From Brachycybe producta (Eukaryota; Arthropoda; Diplopoda; Playtdesmida; Andrognathidae), in assembly GCA_036925085.1 (NCBI GenBank), contig JAUPFP010000070.1, positions 593,001-657,000 of the forward strand: DNA of 64,000 nucleotides. Direction: 5' to 3'. This document shows positions 45,605-57,545 of the stretch, piece after piece (the first letter of the stretch is position 1; every line of letters starts with the position of its first letter). The notes below the pieces were generated by a model. It was given only the letters and a program-made list of their open reading frames with translations. It was not told where the DNA came from and did not search any database. The translations under genes were made by a program, and so were the position numbers.

Positions 45605-45915
45605 CCTAGTACACACAGCTGATAATTTAAATGCGTTTAAATAATAAACGTGTTCTACAGAGCCCTGTGAAGGACAAACAAACAATATGTCGTCGAATTC
45701 AATTTATTCAGTTAATAATCTGAAAATATTGAGTTAATTTACTTAAATATAAATATATAAACTATTGACATTAAAATATTGATTTAGTATTTCAATTTAA
45801 AATATTAATAATTAAAGTCAATTTTTATTTCGATTCATGTCCTTAACTGGATTCCGTATAATTCACCTAAACACATTTAATTTGAATTCATTTAACTCGT
45901 GACTGTGTACAAGTG
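45605..45915 (+). mobile_element. MITE family C, copy 7
   Basis: After TA at 45603-45604: CCTAGTACACACAGCTG to CTGTGTACAAGTG. Small insertions relative to other copies (TGTCGTCGAATTC, GACATTAAAATATTG). The right flank is not TA. Confidence 0.88.
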
Positions 45916-45949
45916 TTTTTTTGAAAATGCAGAATAATCAGGAGCCTTA

Positions 45950-46170
45950 TTACAGAAAATTGATAAAATTGTGACAATCATAGCTTACGATGTCACTGTG
46001 CTTGTATGCTATTATTTTATGACTGTCATATTATTCTGTGCACTACTCAATGGCAGTCATATGACAATGTTTATCATAAGAATATTTTGTAATTTGCTTT
46101 TGTGACTATTTCACAATGTTATGAGCTAGATATGACAATTTACTGTCGTATGACAGTTTTATTTGTTTCG
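45950..46170. repeat. Repeat family X, copy 1
   Basis: Multiple inverted ACTGTCAT / ATGACAGT motifs: ATGACTGTCATATTATTC, GGCAGTCATATGACAATG, TACTGTCGTATGACAGT. The same style recurs at 48820-48932. It could be a decayed palindromic element; edges unknown. Confidence 0.5.
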
Positions 46171-46740
46171 TTAATAACATCGTTTTATATTTGCATTAAT
46201 TTTTCTAGGGACTAATTTTATAATAAAAAAATAATTCTCATGCTTCGGTCAAGTATAAGCAGCTTACAGCATACTGCTTATGGGTTGATTGGTGTAAAAT
46301 TCACAATTTAAAATGAACTTGATTGAATTAATTTAGAAATGGCCTTTTCATTAGCTGCCAATAACAATCAATGTAACTTTTTCATTTATGTTTTCGTCTA
46401 AAGTATTCAGAGTATAGTTAGCCGGAGCATCAACAAATAGTTTGTCGACCACTTTGTTTCGACATTCTCGTGTAAAATTCAAGAGTGAGAACAACAATAA
46501 AAAGACAAAACTAAATTCCAATTGTATGTGTTGCCTGGCACCATTATTACTATTATTATTATATTATATGAATATATACAAGGTGAACGTTTGAAGGTTA
46601 AAGTGGGTCAGTTTTCTTGTTTGGCGATCTCTCCAGACTGCTTGGCACCACCAACTTGAACAACCTGTTCCTACCTCCTCCTCCTCTTATTTAAATTCTT
46701 AAGATATTGCAAAAAAAATAAGAGGAGGACGTGTAGAGAA

Positions 46741-46805
<65 letters not shown>

Positions 46806-47159
46806 TTAAAGAATTTAAAAGGTGGTTCAGAGTGTGATGTGGAAGCTTTTTGAAGAAAAAGAGGAAAAGGTGCATATTGTTGTGGATCCATCATCATCAT
46901 GATTATTATTAAGATTCTCTTTATGTAGATTGTACATTATACAACACATGGTGATGTTATCTTATTATATTTTCATGATGATAATGATGATAATTCGTGA
47001 TGGAATGGGGTATAATTTTTATTTTGTCTTTTGATACCTTATTACGCCGCCTGTTTTTTTAAAAAAAAAAAGGAAGAAACAGGTCAGGATGTTCTTCTAT
47101 AAGGGGGGGGGGGAGGGCCGAAATTGAAGAAAAGTCATGTACGAGATTCACTGTTTCAC
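46171..47159. other. Spacer including a (GA)n tract
   Basis: No gene or transposon seen. The GA tract is listed separately. An 11-G run lies at about 47104. Confidence 0.5.
46743..46801. repeat. (GA)n microsatellite, about 59 bp
   Basis: Uninterrupted GA run. The minus-strand (SL)n frame through it is an artefact. Confidence 0.97.
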
Positions 47160-47162
47160 TGA

Positions 47163-47445
47163 AGCTGGGTTCATACGAGTCTAAGTGAATTGATCAACTC
47201 ACTTGACTAGTGTAAACCCACTTTAAGACAGCCATTTTGAAATCGGGACGAACACAAGTTGGCTCCGCCCTTTTTATGACAACCGGGAACTTCTAATTGG
47301 TTTGTTGTGTGGTTCAACATTAAAAAGGGCGGAGCATGTGACGTCAGACTACATAACCAACCAATTAGAAGTTACCGGTCGTCATAAAAAGGGCGGAGCC
47401 AACTTGTGTTTTTTTCCGATTTCTAAATGCCTGTAGTTTAAGGGG
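47163..47445. mobile_element. Small hairpin element split by A
   Basis: AGCTGGGTTCATACGAGTC, AAGTGAATTGATCAACTCACTT and AGTGTAAACCCACTTTAA form a 66-bp palindrome of the TTAA-family style, then family A enters at ACTTTAAG. The host is too short to classify further. Confidence 0.6.
47228..47434 (-). mobile_element. MITE family A, near-exact TSD
   Basis: Flanks ACTTTAAG/AGTTTAAG (7 of 8). Ends ACAGCCATTTTG and CTAAATGCCTGT. CRE-like TGACGTCA, two GGGCGG boxes and two CCAAT motifs all present. Confidence 0.93.
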
Positions 47446-48310
47446 ATAAAAACATAGCAGGAGAGGGTGAGTCAAGAGCCAAAGCTGTGATGCAAGCTTT
47501 AATTGATCAGCACATAGTGACGACGGTTCATGATTCTTCGTGAATCCTGTTGAATCTTGAAGAATTGACCAACAATTTCTTCCCCCCTCCCCCTTTGTCC
47601 TCCGTCTACATTCAAATCATAAAACCCTAAATTAAAGATGGATATTTGGGACTTAAACATCAACTTGTAGCCTCACAACAGAGTTCTAACATAGGAAAAA
47701 AAACTTTCAATTTTGAATATTCTTCAACAAAGAGGGTTTTTATGTTAAGACTTTCAAGTTTTTAAGTTCCAAGTGCCAAGTTTTCTTGTGTTTGGTCCTA
47801 TGGAGTTTATATGTATCAGGTAACTCCAGGTTCTTTGATATATTTGGAAAAAAAAAAGGAGAGTAGAGAAGAAACCCTGTGGAGGTATATTAAGTTTATT
47901 TCTTTCTTAAGGTACACATAGAGGGTGTGTTATAATAATAATGGAAAAGCTTCCATTTTGTTGTGTTTTTGTCTTTCTGCATGTGTGTGTGTGTTGTGTG
48001 TGGAATGTGGTGTTAAGGGTGGAGTTCTTGTTAACCGCATTGAGAGAGACTATGAAGGATATCCACCTCTATATTAACGTGGGCGAAAGCATTTTCTTTT
48101 TTAAAAAAATAATGGAGAAGTTTTCATTAAGATGGTTTATGAACAGATGATTTTTGTACTCTTGTTATTATTCTACTAGAATAGAATAACGCCCGTAAAA
48201 TGTACGGGAATCTATATCTATCTAGCAATATAGACACCATTCAGTAGAATAAACTCCGTACAAAGTACAGGAATCTAGCAATATATAAATAAACAAATCA
48301 GTAAACGATA
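47443..48310. other. Spacer, no gene
   Basis: A 69-codon frame at 47941-48150 without recognised domains. Repeated CCGTAAAATGTACGGGAATC-like units at 48192 and 48257 (about 65 bp apart). Confidence 0.45.
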
Positions 48311-48315
48311 CTAGA

Positions 48316-48462
48316 AGCAGTTGGGCGCAGCTGGAAAAGTTCGTTCTGATTGGTTATTTAGGTTTGTTATGTGTTTGATTCTGGGTTTGTTATTTATTGC
48401 TCTGACGCTCATAAAGGGCGGGGCCGACAAAATTTTACTGCTGGGCAGAGCTGCCCGTCTGT
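48316..48462. mobile_element. MITE family A2-like, copy 2
   Basis: GCAGTTGGGCGCAGCTGG against GCAGAGCTGCCCGTCTGT, inverted; interior CTGATTGGTTATTTAGG, GACGCTCATAAAGGGCGG. Immediately followed by another A2 copy. Confidence 0.75.
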
Positions 48463-48467
48463 AGAAC

Positions 48468-48610
48468 ACAGGCATCTCTGCCCAGCACTTAAATTTTGTT
48501 TGCCCCGCCCTTTTATGAGCGCCAATGAATTTATAACTGGTTTGTTACTTGGTCTGATGTCATAAAAGGGCGGGGAAAATGAAATTTTAGTGCTGGGCAC
48601 ACTTGGCTGT
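48468..48610. mobile_element. MITE family A2, copy 3
   Basis: ACAGGCATCTCTGCCCAGC to GGGCACACTTGGCTGT. Two GC boxes (CCCCGCCC, GGGCGGGG) are mirrored. Flanks GTAGAAC and GTTCTAC are inverted, not direct, because each side runs into family C sequence. Confidence 0.82.
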
Positions 48611-48672
48611 GTTCTACAGAGCCCTGTTAAAGACAAACAAACAATGTTTCGAATTGAATTAATTCACTTTCA
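48611..48672 (+). mobile_element. MITE family C fragment
   Basis: GTTCTACAGAGCCCTGTTAA, ACAAACAAACAATG and TTCGAATTGAATTAATTCAC: a left-centre C piece ending abruptly. Confidence 0.75.
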
Positions 48673-49270
48673 AAATAATTAGGAATTTATCACATCTGCA
48701 AGGTTGACAAGGACAGTTTATGACTTTGAGGTTTAAGGGCAAATATATAATTAGCATTTGGTTATAATCACTTCAAGAATTCATTATAATTGGTTAAACA
48801 ATTTATTAGTCATACCTAGAATATAACTGTCATAATAATAATGACAGTTCTATAACATGCTTCTGTAATGTGAATGATGTTACTGTCATGAAACTGTGCT
48901 TTTACAATGGCTATTTACTGTCATATGACAGTCTTGTTGTCTTTTTGTAATGAGTCTCTTGGTATTTCAACTATAAATTTTATAAAAACAGCCAATTTTG
49001 TTTAAACTTTTTTTTTTTTTTTGAAAAAAAAAGTTTTGTGGTTTTGTCACATGATTTCTCATTTCATGATACATATTTATATTATATATTTTTTTGTCTT
49101 ATGGTGTTTAGATATATAAAAAGTATTTGGTGACATTTTATCACTTTTGCTTGCGTTCTAAAAGGTGGTTGTTAAAGATGTGACACAACTATATATGTAA
49201 TATGGGACCATAGAAGATGCTCACAAACATGTGTTTTTGTCTTCTTTTTTTATTTTGGTGATGGTTCCTC

Positions 49271-49273
<3 letters not shown>
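48673..49273. other. AT-rich spacer with X-like repeats
   Basis: ATAACTGTCATAATAATAATGACAG (48824-48848) and CTGTCATATGACAG (48918-48931) are X-type palindromes. No gene. Confidence 0.5.

Positions 49274-49367
<94 letters not shown>
49274..49367. repeat. (AT)n microsatellite, 94 bp
   Basis: Uninterrupted AT run; the (IY)n frame at 49231-49476 is an artefact. Confidence 0.98.
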
Positions 49368-49369
<2 letters not shown>

Positions 49370-50326
49370 CTACCCTCTCTTCTTATCTTATGCTAAAAAG
49401 ATGTCTTCTCTTATTTGTGTGTTTTTTTTACCCTCCCACAAAAAAAACGTCTTTAGAAATAGCGTCATTTGCTTAAAAAATGGATTTGCATTCAACTTTC
49501 GGTTTGCCATTTGTATATAATATAAACCATGAACCAAAGTATGAATGAAATTGGCGAGCTAACGGGATGAAATAAGAAATATTGGGATAGTTGAGGGTGG
49601 AATTTGTAAGGAATTCAATAAGAGAGAGAGAGAGATATTAAAGAAAATATGAAATTGAACTTAAAGGTTAGAAAGAGGGAGGGAGGGGGGGGGGGGTCGA
49701 GAGAAAAAAAAAGTATTACAAGTTTTTTTTTCGTCGCAGAATTTTAGAATATAAAAAAATTTGTAAGCAAATTTCAATCTTTGTGACTGATATTTTGGGA
49801 TATTTTTTTTAAGTTTGGGGGGGGTGGAAAAGAGAGGGGAAGTTTTAAAATTTTTTTTTTGGAAGGAAGTAAAAAAGAAATCCATTATGCAAGTTATTCA
49901 TCTTAAGTTAGGAATACTAAATTTTGGAAATTTAAGAAGAAGAAAAAGAGGTAGAAAAAAAATCTGAACAATTTGATGGAGAAACAGGATAAAAATGAAA
50001 TGCATTTTCAACGAAAATTTTCGTTTAGAAATTTTTCACTAAATTTCTTCTTTTGAAATAATATTTTGTTAAAGTTTTTTTTTTCTTCTTCTGATTTTAT
50101 CTGAATAACATTTTTTTCTTCTTCTTCTAATGGAGTCTTTTTTTCAAAAAAAAATACTCTTGATGTGGACTATAATATTGAATTCCATATGTTTCTTCCA
50201 TTTCTTCTTAAGTTTATTTTTACAAAAAAAAATTCCAATGTTGCCAGATTAGGTTGATTTTAAAAGGGAAATTAGTTAGGAGCAAGATATATAGAGGTAG
50301 CTCAACTAGAAGCAAGATACATTTCT
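49368..50326. other. Spacer, no gene
   Basis: A 12-G run at about 49685, purine-rich tracts, T runs. No gene. Confidence 0.5.
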
Positions 50327-50418
50327 AAAGGTAAAGCAACTTAATGTTAGAAAGAACAAAAATGACAAAAGTGAGTGAAAGATCAACTGCTTTTTGAAGC
50401 TAGAAGGAAGACATCTTG
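50327..50418 (+). repeat. Dispersed repeat CC, copy 2
   Basis: AAAGGTAAAGCAACTTAATG through TTTTTGAAGCTAGAAGGAAG and CATCTTG, matching 29209-29298. Confidence 0.7.
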
Positions 50419-50519
50419 CTTAAAATACCATCCATTGAACCCTATTGTACAGTCTGCACCATACCACTATACCAGGTATTGCATCATACCTGATCTCAGT
50501 TATGCCATTAGTCTCTTAA

Positions 50520-50875
50520 GCGGCAGTCACACTAGGCTGGTTTACAAGCCGCTGGTTGCTGCTGGCTATTAGCAGCAACAGCAAGCAGCAGCTGCTTTGG
50601 GTTCACACTTGTCCAGTCACTGCTGGTATTAGCAGTGCAAGTCATCCAATCACCATCTTGCAAAAACACAAACTCTAACAACAACCAACCCAAGCAGTGG
50701 AGTTTCAACTACCCACTAGTGCCACTACTAGCAACAAAAAGTTCACACTAGATGGCAGCAGCAGGAAGGGAGTCACATGACTAGCTGGTAGCTGCTAAAG
50801 TTGGACATGGCCAACTTCACCAGCCACTATTAAAATCACTAGCCTGCTGGAGAAAGCAGCTGCTAGTAGCAGTTC
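50520..50875. mobile_element. TTAA-type MITE family O, cut by A
   Basis: After TTAA (50516-50519): GCGGCAGTCACACTAGGC. Very rich in CAGC/GCTG words (GTTGCTGCTGGC, AGCAGCAACAGC) and paired inverted segments (GGTTCACACTTG, AGTTCACACTAG). The right end is replaced by a truncated A element. Confidence 0.68.
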
Positions 50876-50943
50876 AGAAGTTGCCGGTCGTCATAAAAAG
50901 GGCGGAGCCAAATTGTGTTCTTCCCGATTTTCTAAATGCCTGT
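50876..50943. mobile_element. MITE family A, right arm only
   Basis: AGAAGTTGCCGGTCGTC, AAAAGGGCGGAGCC, TTCCCGATTTTCTAAATGCCTGT in order. Only 68 bp remain; no left arm. Confidence 0.88.
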
Positions 50944-51586
50944 CTCTCACTAGTCATTGCATGAAGACACTATTTTGTGTCCTCCAGCAGGTGACCAGTA
51001 TCCATACCTGTTGCCAGTACCAGAGACAACCCATAAGGTTTTTCTTTGATGGACAACAGCACTCCAAACCAAATCTAGTCATCACACACAATGTTGGAGC
51101 AATTTTTTCAAGTTTGTCGTTGTTTGAATGATTTTACTTCCAACATTTCCAGACAATGAATAAAAAAAGTCTCCCAATCCTATGATACAAACAAATCTTA
51201 AATGAAATTCGTCTCTCTTTCTCAGGATGATGGTTTTTTTTTTGTGTTCATTTTTAAAAGTTATCCATACGTTGTTGGATATATAAGTTTTTCAAACTGA
51301 TTATTACAATGACAAATAGGAACATAATTATACCATGTAGTTATTTATTACATTTTATTGTTCCAATTTGTGTAACTTGCTTTTTAGATAATAATGCTAT
51401 AAGTTGTTTTTTTAGGTTTTTAGTTTTTCGTTTCATACTTTTATGAGCAACAAAAAAAGGAATGAAAATCTCTCTTTTATTTAAAACCTGTAATTATTTA
51501 TTCGCGGAAATGATTATTCTGAAAAGAAATAATCTCTCTCTCTCTCCTCATATAATATATTTTTTATTTAAAAAGTATAATTTTAT
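50944..51586. other. Spacer, no gene
   Basis: A 72-codon frame at 50913-51131 starts inside the A arm and has no recognised domain. AT-rich beyond. Confidence 0.45.
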
Positions 51587-51718
<132 letters not shown>

Positions 51719-51745
51719 TTGACACCAGTGCCCCCTGTTTCTCAA

Positions 51746-52368
51746 AAGTACAAGTCTTGAAATACAAGGGAATTCTACAGAGCCCTGATCAGGACATGCA
51801 TCGATAATTCACTATGTTATTACGAATTAACAATTCATAATAACAAATTGTGAATTTATAATGTATGGTCCTTTATAGGGCTTCATAAAATTCAAAAAGA
51901 ATTGTATTTTTTGAGAACAGAACAATATGCTGCACTTGTAAAATCTTGCTGAGGGTCTCTTGAGACTTGTAAAAACTGTCCTTGTGTTATAAGCCAAAAA
52001 TACAAGTCTTGTAAGGGTGTGTGTGATATTTGCCCTAAAGACACTTCCTCTACAGGCACTTGCCATAAACACACCCTACAGCCATTTGCACTAAAGGGAA
52101 AATTGCCTTAAAAACACTTGCCCCAAAGGGACAAACCCTAATGGGTTTAGGTCAAATGGTTTTAGAAGAAATGGGTTCAGGGTAAGTGTCTATATCCCGT
52201 CTTGTCATACAAGTGAATTAATTCTACGATCTGTAAAGGACATTGCAAGTTCACAATTTGTCATTACGAATTGTTCATTTGTAATAACATTGCTAATTTG
52301 CGATGTATGTCCTGATCATGGCTCCGTAGAATTTACTTGTATTACAAGACTTGTATTTTTGCCGTTTC
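51746..52368. mobile_element. Family F large inverted-repeat element
   Basis: AAGTACAAGTCTTGAAATAC, TTCTACAGAGCCCTGATC, AGGACATGCATCGATAATTC at the left are mirrored at 52210-52366 (CCTGATCATGGCTCCGTAG, ACAAGACTTGTATT). Each side has its own TTACGAATT hairpin. The centre (52030-52190) holds degenerate units around TTGCCCTAAAG. The end motif links it to C and G. Confidence 0.78.
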
Positions 52369-52378
52369 AGGCGTTTTT

Positions 52379-52680
52379 GCACTTTCAGATTTTTCTAAAT
52401 CTGAAAGTGCGTTAGAAACTAGAATGGTCACCACCAAATCACTTAAAAAAAATGTATTTTCATGTCTATCTTTCAAAATAAACCTTCTATAGACTTTTTT
52501 TTAAAGTCAGAGATCATTTTCAAACTTACACAAAAAGTTTATTTTGAAAGATATAAACATTGAAAATATATTTTAAGTGATTGAGCTTGCCCTTCTAGTT
52601 TCTAAAATAGATTCAAGTTTTTCTTAATTTTGCTTTTGAAAGACAGAAATAACCGGAATTCGAGGGGCGGTTACACTTAT
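52379..52680 (+). mobile_element. MITE family H, copy 10
   Basis: Begins with a perfect 14-bp hairpin (52379-52392 with 52397-52410, arm GCACTTTCAGATTT), then AGAAACTAGAATGGTCACC, TCTTTCAAAATAAACC, its inverted partner, GCCCTTCTAGTTTC and CGGAATTCGAGGGGCGG. Confidence 0.78.
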
Positions 52681-53290
52681 AAAGATTCTCTTATATTTTT
52701 TTTTTTTGCTATTTCAATAATAGACTTTCTCTTTTTACTAAAAGAAACTTAAAATTGACGTTAATAACACGCAACTTTTGAAAGAATAATAATGTCGTTT
52801 TAGTATGAAATTGCACGCACTTTTTTCATATATTAAATTGACATTGTTCTTAAATAAATTTGCTTTTATTTTAATACGCGTGAAGGAGTTTTTTTTAAAA
52901 AAAAACCTAAAATAATAAAGATGTCGAGAGGGAGGAGGGTTTTTTTATTTTCTTCTTCATTTTTTAGCATTTTCTTAGCTTTTTTTTTAGTTTGTCGGCT
53001 TTTTGAAGTCACGTAATCCATTTATTTTATAGAGATGATGATGATGATGGTAATGTAATATATAATATGCAACACGATTATCTCTTCTTTTCTTGATATA
53101 AAAATGGTCAGTAAACCAATTTTTTAAAACTAAGTTATCTCTTAAATTATAAGAAAAAGCAAGTTTTTCTGTTAAACTTTTCAACAGTGAATAAATATGA
53201 TTAAAGAATCGATCCCCCTCCTCCTCCTCCTCCTTTACATTTTTTTTCTTCTAGTTTTTAAGCTAAGTTAATAAAGGGTAAATTTGAGAT
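52681..53290. other. T-rich spacer, no gene
   Basis: (GAT)n near 53036 and CCT repeat near 53217. No gene. Confidence 0.5.
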
Positions 53291-53294
53291 TTAA

Positions 53295-53700
53295 GGTGGT
53301 TTTAAAAGTGTTAACGCCCCTTTTATGACTCTTGGATTATTCTGTCTTTCAAGCGCAAATGTAAGAGAAACTTGAACGTGTTTTAGAAACTAGAAGGGTA
53401 AGCTCAATCACTTTAAAAGTTGTTTTCATGTTGATAATTGATAATATTTTAAAATAAACTTTTTATTGTATTTTGAAAATGGTTAACTTTAAGCTGAATA
53501 AGCGTCAATTTGAACAAATGTCAAGTTGAATAAGCACTAAGTGAAATAACCGCCAAATGGAAACAATGTTTGTTTAGAAAAAGTTTATTTTGAAAGATAT
53601 CAACATGAAAATACTCTAAAAGTGATTAAGCTACTACAGTACCCTTCTAGTTTCTAAAAACACTTTCTAGTTTCTCTTAATTTTGCTTCACTCGCGGTTT
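53295..53700 (+). mobile_element. MITE family H, copy 11 (best left end)
   Basis: Starts after TTAA (53291-53294) with GGTGGTTTTAAAAGTG, the family's left end. TTCTGTCTTTCAAGCGC, GAAACTAGAAGGGTAAGC, then a U-like scrap in the loop (GAATAAGCGTCAATTTGAAC, about 53495-53560), then AGATATCAACATGAAAATAC and CCCTTCTAGTTTC. Confidence 0.82.
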
Positions 53701-53739
53701 TCAAGCGAACGTTTTTCAGGAGAAACATTCATTATGAAG

Positions 53740-54085
53740 AAATTCAAAGTGTTTTAGAAACTAGAATGGTTGGTGATAATTTTTAAAAGTTTGTTCATGA
53801 TGATATCGTTCAAAATAAACTTGTGACAGTTAGAAAAAAAAAGGCGAAAATAGTTTTTCCATGAAATTTCAATGGAAAAACCAAAAAATGTTTATTTTTT
53901 AAGATATATAGAAAAATACTTTTAGCGTAATCTTTTACCTTTCTAGTTTTGAAAACAATTTGAATTTTTTCATAATGTTTCTATAAAAAAATTAAATTCG
54001 TTTGCAGTCTTACTGCAGTGGCGCCGTCTTGTGGTGGGAGAAGAGGGCAAAAGCAAAATAGATATCTATTCAGCCACCTTAACCT
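53740..54085 (+). mobile_element. MITE family H, copy 12 (diverged)
   Basis: GTGTTTTAGAAACTAGAATGG, GATATCGTTCAAAATAAAC and CTTTCTAGTTTTGAAAAC; more diverged than copy 11 beside it. The right side blends into a GTGGCGCCGTCTTG segment. Confidence 0.62.
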
Positions 54086-55134
54086 GAAATTCAGTCGAGT
54101 GTTGTGAACTCACGTTTTTTCTTCTTCTTCGTGTTTTATGTAATAAAAGATGTATTATTTTTTATGAAAGTAAAAAAATGACCTTTTAAAGTCAAGTTTT
54201 TAAAGTGAACTTTAAATATCCACATTTATCTCTTTTTTTTTTTTTTTTTTTTTTAGATATTTAATATTTATTTTAAAACGCTTCGATGCTTTTTCAGATA
54301 ATTTTTCTTCTTTTTTTAGTTTTTCTTTGCAAAAAAAATCTCATTTTTTTGTTAAAATCGTTTATGTTCTCATAAATATCTTCTCATTTTTATTTGATTG
54401 GTTTATGAAAGTCAAGAAGAAGAAGAAGAAGAAGTTGTTGTCTTGCGAGATATGACAGAATTATGTTCGGAATGTTGACATCAAACATCTTTACGAGATT
54501 AGAAAGAAAAGGGAATAAAAGTTCCTCAAGAAAAAGAAAAAATACATTTTTTTGAAAGATGGGGAGAGCACAGTGTTTTTCACTCATTCGTGAAATATTT
54601 TCATTTAAACGACATTTAAAAAAAAAAAGGTTAAGAACCACTTCAACTTCATTCATTTATTTAATTTGACTGATAAAATAGACAAAAAATCTTAAGTTTC
54701 TAGATTTTTTTTTCGACGATATTTTTGAAAAATGTTCCAGTTTTCACTTGATATTTTAAAATTGTATTTGTAAAAATGTATTCTAGTTCATTTTGAAACT
54801 TGAGATTAGAATTTTTTTTAATTGCTTGTTTTAAGCAAACTATACATAGAGGTATCTCAACCTCATATTAAGAAAATCATTAGTGGAGTGAGCGTTTTAA
54901 TTGTATATACAGCCTCTTTGCTTCAAGGATCTTTTTATTTTCCCTTTTACCTCCCTCCTCTTGTTTTTCTATTAATCTTTATGAAATGAACCACCTTTTA
55001 TAAGGTGTAATTTTATTAACACAAAAATGACACTTTTTGAAAGCAAAAGACTGACTGACTGACTGGAGGCTTAACAATACATAAAATGTTAAGTTCATTC
55101 ATTGTAAGTTTGCTCTGGGAGAGAACCCCATCCT
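54086..55134. other. T-rich spacer, no gene
   Basis: A run of about 23 T at 54232-54254. A minus-strand 88-codon frame (54390-54656) is leucine-rich from GAA repeats. No gene. Confidence 0.5.
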
Positions 55135-55138
55135 CTAA

Positions 55139-55536
55139 AGCCTTGTTTTCACGGTGGCGATAGTTCTTTCGTGAGAGTAGCTGTCATGATAGTTGCGATA
55201 GTTCACTCTCACGGTAGCAAGCAACTGTCTTACACACGTCTTGAAGTAACGTGATAGTTCTGTCACATGACAAGTGTGACGTCTACTTAACAGATACCAT
55301 TGAGTCAACAACAATGTTGCCTCTCTCCCTCCAGAAGCCAAATTTCCCTACAAAGTGGATATTTTCCTACAAGCGGTCACTCAACAACTATTACTATTGC
55401 GACAGCCCTATCAACTATCTAGTCAAGCTAGATAGTGCGATAGTGACTATCACGTGGTCTGCACGATGATAGTTCTCGCGATAGTTACTCTCATGACAGC
55501 AACTATCGTGAAAACTATCATTGTGAAAACGAGGCT
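55139..55536. mobile_element. TTAA-type MITE family M, copy 2
   Basis: Between CTAA (55135-55138) and TTAA (55537-55540). Ends AGCCTTGTTTTCACGG and GTGAAAACGAGGCT. Long arms built of GATAGT / ACTATC units with GCTGTCATGA. Frames in the middle (55135-55469) are incidental. Confidence 0.85.
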
Positions 55537-55540
55537 TTAA

Positions 55541-55936
55541 GCTGGAACTTCATACCTGCTACCTTGAGCGTAGCGTCTGCGACTAGTGACTAGCATAGCA
55601 ACTAGCATAACAACAGTAAGTCAGTAGTCACTGGCACACACTACATATGCGCGCTACACCTATAAACATTTTGGGCGTGTCTTCATGGTGTGTGCTGTCA
55701 TAAAAAATGGCGTCGAAGACGCCATATGCAACAAAATCACGTCTCTGATTAGTTATTGGGTAGCGACTTGAAACGTTTGCGATTTGAAGCTTCTGTTTGA
55801 ACAGAAGCTTGGCGACTGAGTAGCAAGTCGCGACGCTTTGACAAGTTGCTAATAGTTGCTTGTATATGGTATGAAGACGCGCATGTGCGCTGATGCTCGC
55901 TCGAGGTAGGTCACTCGACGTCGCGTGAATGAAGTT
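55541..55936. mobile_element. Hairpin MITE family N, adjacent to M
   Basis: GCTGGAACTTCATACCTGC follows the M element's TTAA directly; ATGAAGTTTAAGC closes it. The interior is CpG-rich with many GCGAC/GTCGC and ACTAGC words and a perfect GAAGCTTCTGTTTGAACAGAAGCTT hairpin at 55787-55811. The right side lacks TTAA. Confidence 0.65.
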
Positions 55937-57004
55937 TAAGCTTTGACAGGCTTATTGATTCAAAATAGCATAACTCTGCTTAATTCCGCGTGAGATGATG
56001 TTCCGTGGAGGTGTGCAAGATCTGCAAACAATTCATATTCTAATTTATTGACAACTGTGCGAGTTATTTACAAGAAAACAGCAAAAAAAAAAACAAATAG
56101 AAAATTACCAATGAAACGAATTTTCTATAGACCCCTTGTGCTCTTAAGTAGCAGTGGCGCCATTCATTGGCTGAACTCAGCAATTTCACAAAATGCTTTA
56201 TAGTTGAGCTACCTGTATGTACGATGTACATATGTAAATATATTGGTTTTAAGGGTGCATTTTTGTTTTGCTTATTTCATGTTGCGTTGATAAAAAAAAC
56301 CCACCCGTTGAGAATTTAGACAAGTATTAAATTAAAAAAAGAAAACTTTAAATATGTTTTTCGGAAGCAAAAACATTTTTAAATGGATCTTCTTCATCAT
56401 CATCATCATCATCTTGATAATATTTAAATTTAATTTCACTTTAAGAAAGTGATTTAAAAGGAGAGAGAGAGAGAGAGAGATTTTTTAAAGAATAGAAAAA
56501 GACAAACTAGAAAAGGAAAATTTGGTTCATTTTTTTCCTCTTGTTTTTTAAAATGACCACACATTGTGCTTTTGACTTTATTTTAATAATTAATATCGTG
56601 CTCAAAGGGAGGTAAGAGGAGATGACGGGGTTTGTTTTTAAGTTGGTCCTGTCAAAACAGAGGAGAAAATCATTCTAGAAAATTAGATGGGTTTCATTTG
56701 AAAAGGAAATTACATTTTTCAAGCTAATTAACAACTTTTAAAGAGTTTTATTTTAGAAAAAAAAACTTTTGTTTTAAATTATAAAGGCAATGAATGAAAG
56801 AAAGAACGGAAGAATGGGGGTAGATTCAGTTGATAGTCTTGTCACAATAAAGTGACCCACTCAAGTCTTAGGACCCAAATTCAAAAAGAAAACTTTGCAT
56901 TTTAACTTCAAATTGATTGAACTTTCTAAATGAAGTTTCAACATGAAAGAAAAAAAAAACCTTCTATGGGGGGGGGGGGGGGGGTATTCAAGTAAAAAGG
57001 GGTT
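55937..57004. other. Spacer, no gene
   Basis: (CAT)n at about 56394-56413, GA tract at 56461-56480, 18-G run at about 56967-56984. GTGGCGCCATTCATTGG at 56154 is a fragment of the CC/L type of repeat. No gene. Confidence 0.5.
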
Positions 57005-57388
57005 ACATATGTTGGAAACTTGTCAAACTGACATAAAAAGTTTATTTTAAAATGAAAAAATATACCCCCATTAAGTGATTGAGCTACAATTCAAGTTTCT
57101 AAAACACTAAAATGTTCTCTTAATTTTGCACCTCTGAAAGACAGAATACTTTGGTTTTCTGCCATTTCACAGGCAAAACAGAAGAGAAATTGATATTTTT
57201 CAAAATAAACTTTTTATAGACAAAATTGAACTTTACTTAAAAGTTGGATCTTTTTTCAAACTAACATAAAAAGCTTATTTTAAAAAAATATCAACATGAA
57301 AAATACTCTTTAAGTGATTGAGATACCCTTCTAGTTTCTAAAACCCTTTCAAATTTCAATTAAATTTGCTGCCTGAAGAATAGAATAG

Positions 57389-57540
57389 GGGAAGAATCAC
57401 ACACACTGAAAATAAATCCCATTGAATTTCACTTTGTAAGACATTTTACCAAGAAGCGCCATATATATTATTTGAGTGAAAAGGAACACAGGAAGTTTAT
57501 TTCTATTTTCTAGTGGTTTTTCAGCGTATGTGATTCTTCC
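57389..57540. mobile_element. Hairpin element J nested in H
   Basis: AAGAATCACACACACTGAAAA and its complement TTTTTCAGCGTATGTGATTCTT, about 150 bp apart. Lies between the H centre and family I. Target site unclear. Confidence 0.7.
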
Positions 57541-57545
57541 GTTAA

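Noticed and set aside
52379-52410. Perfect 14-bp hairpin as a transcription terminator
   Set aside because: Bacterial-type terminators do not apply here, and it lies at the edge of an H element.
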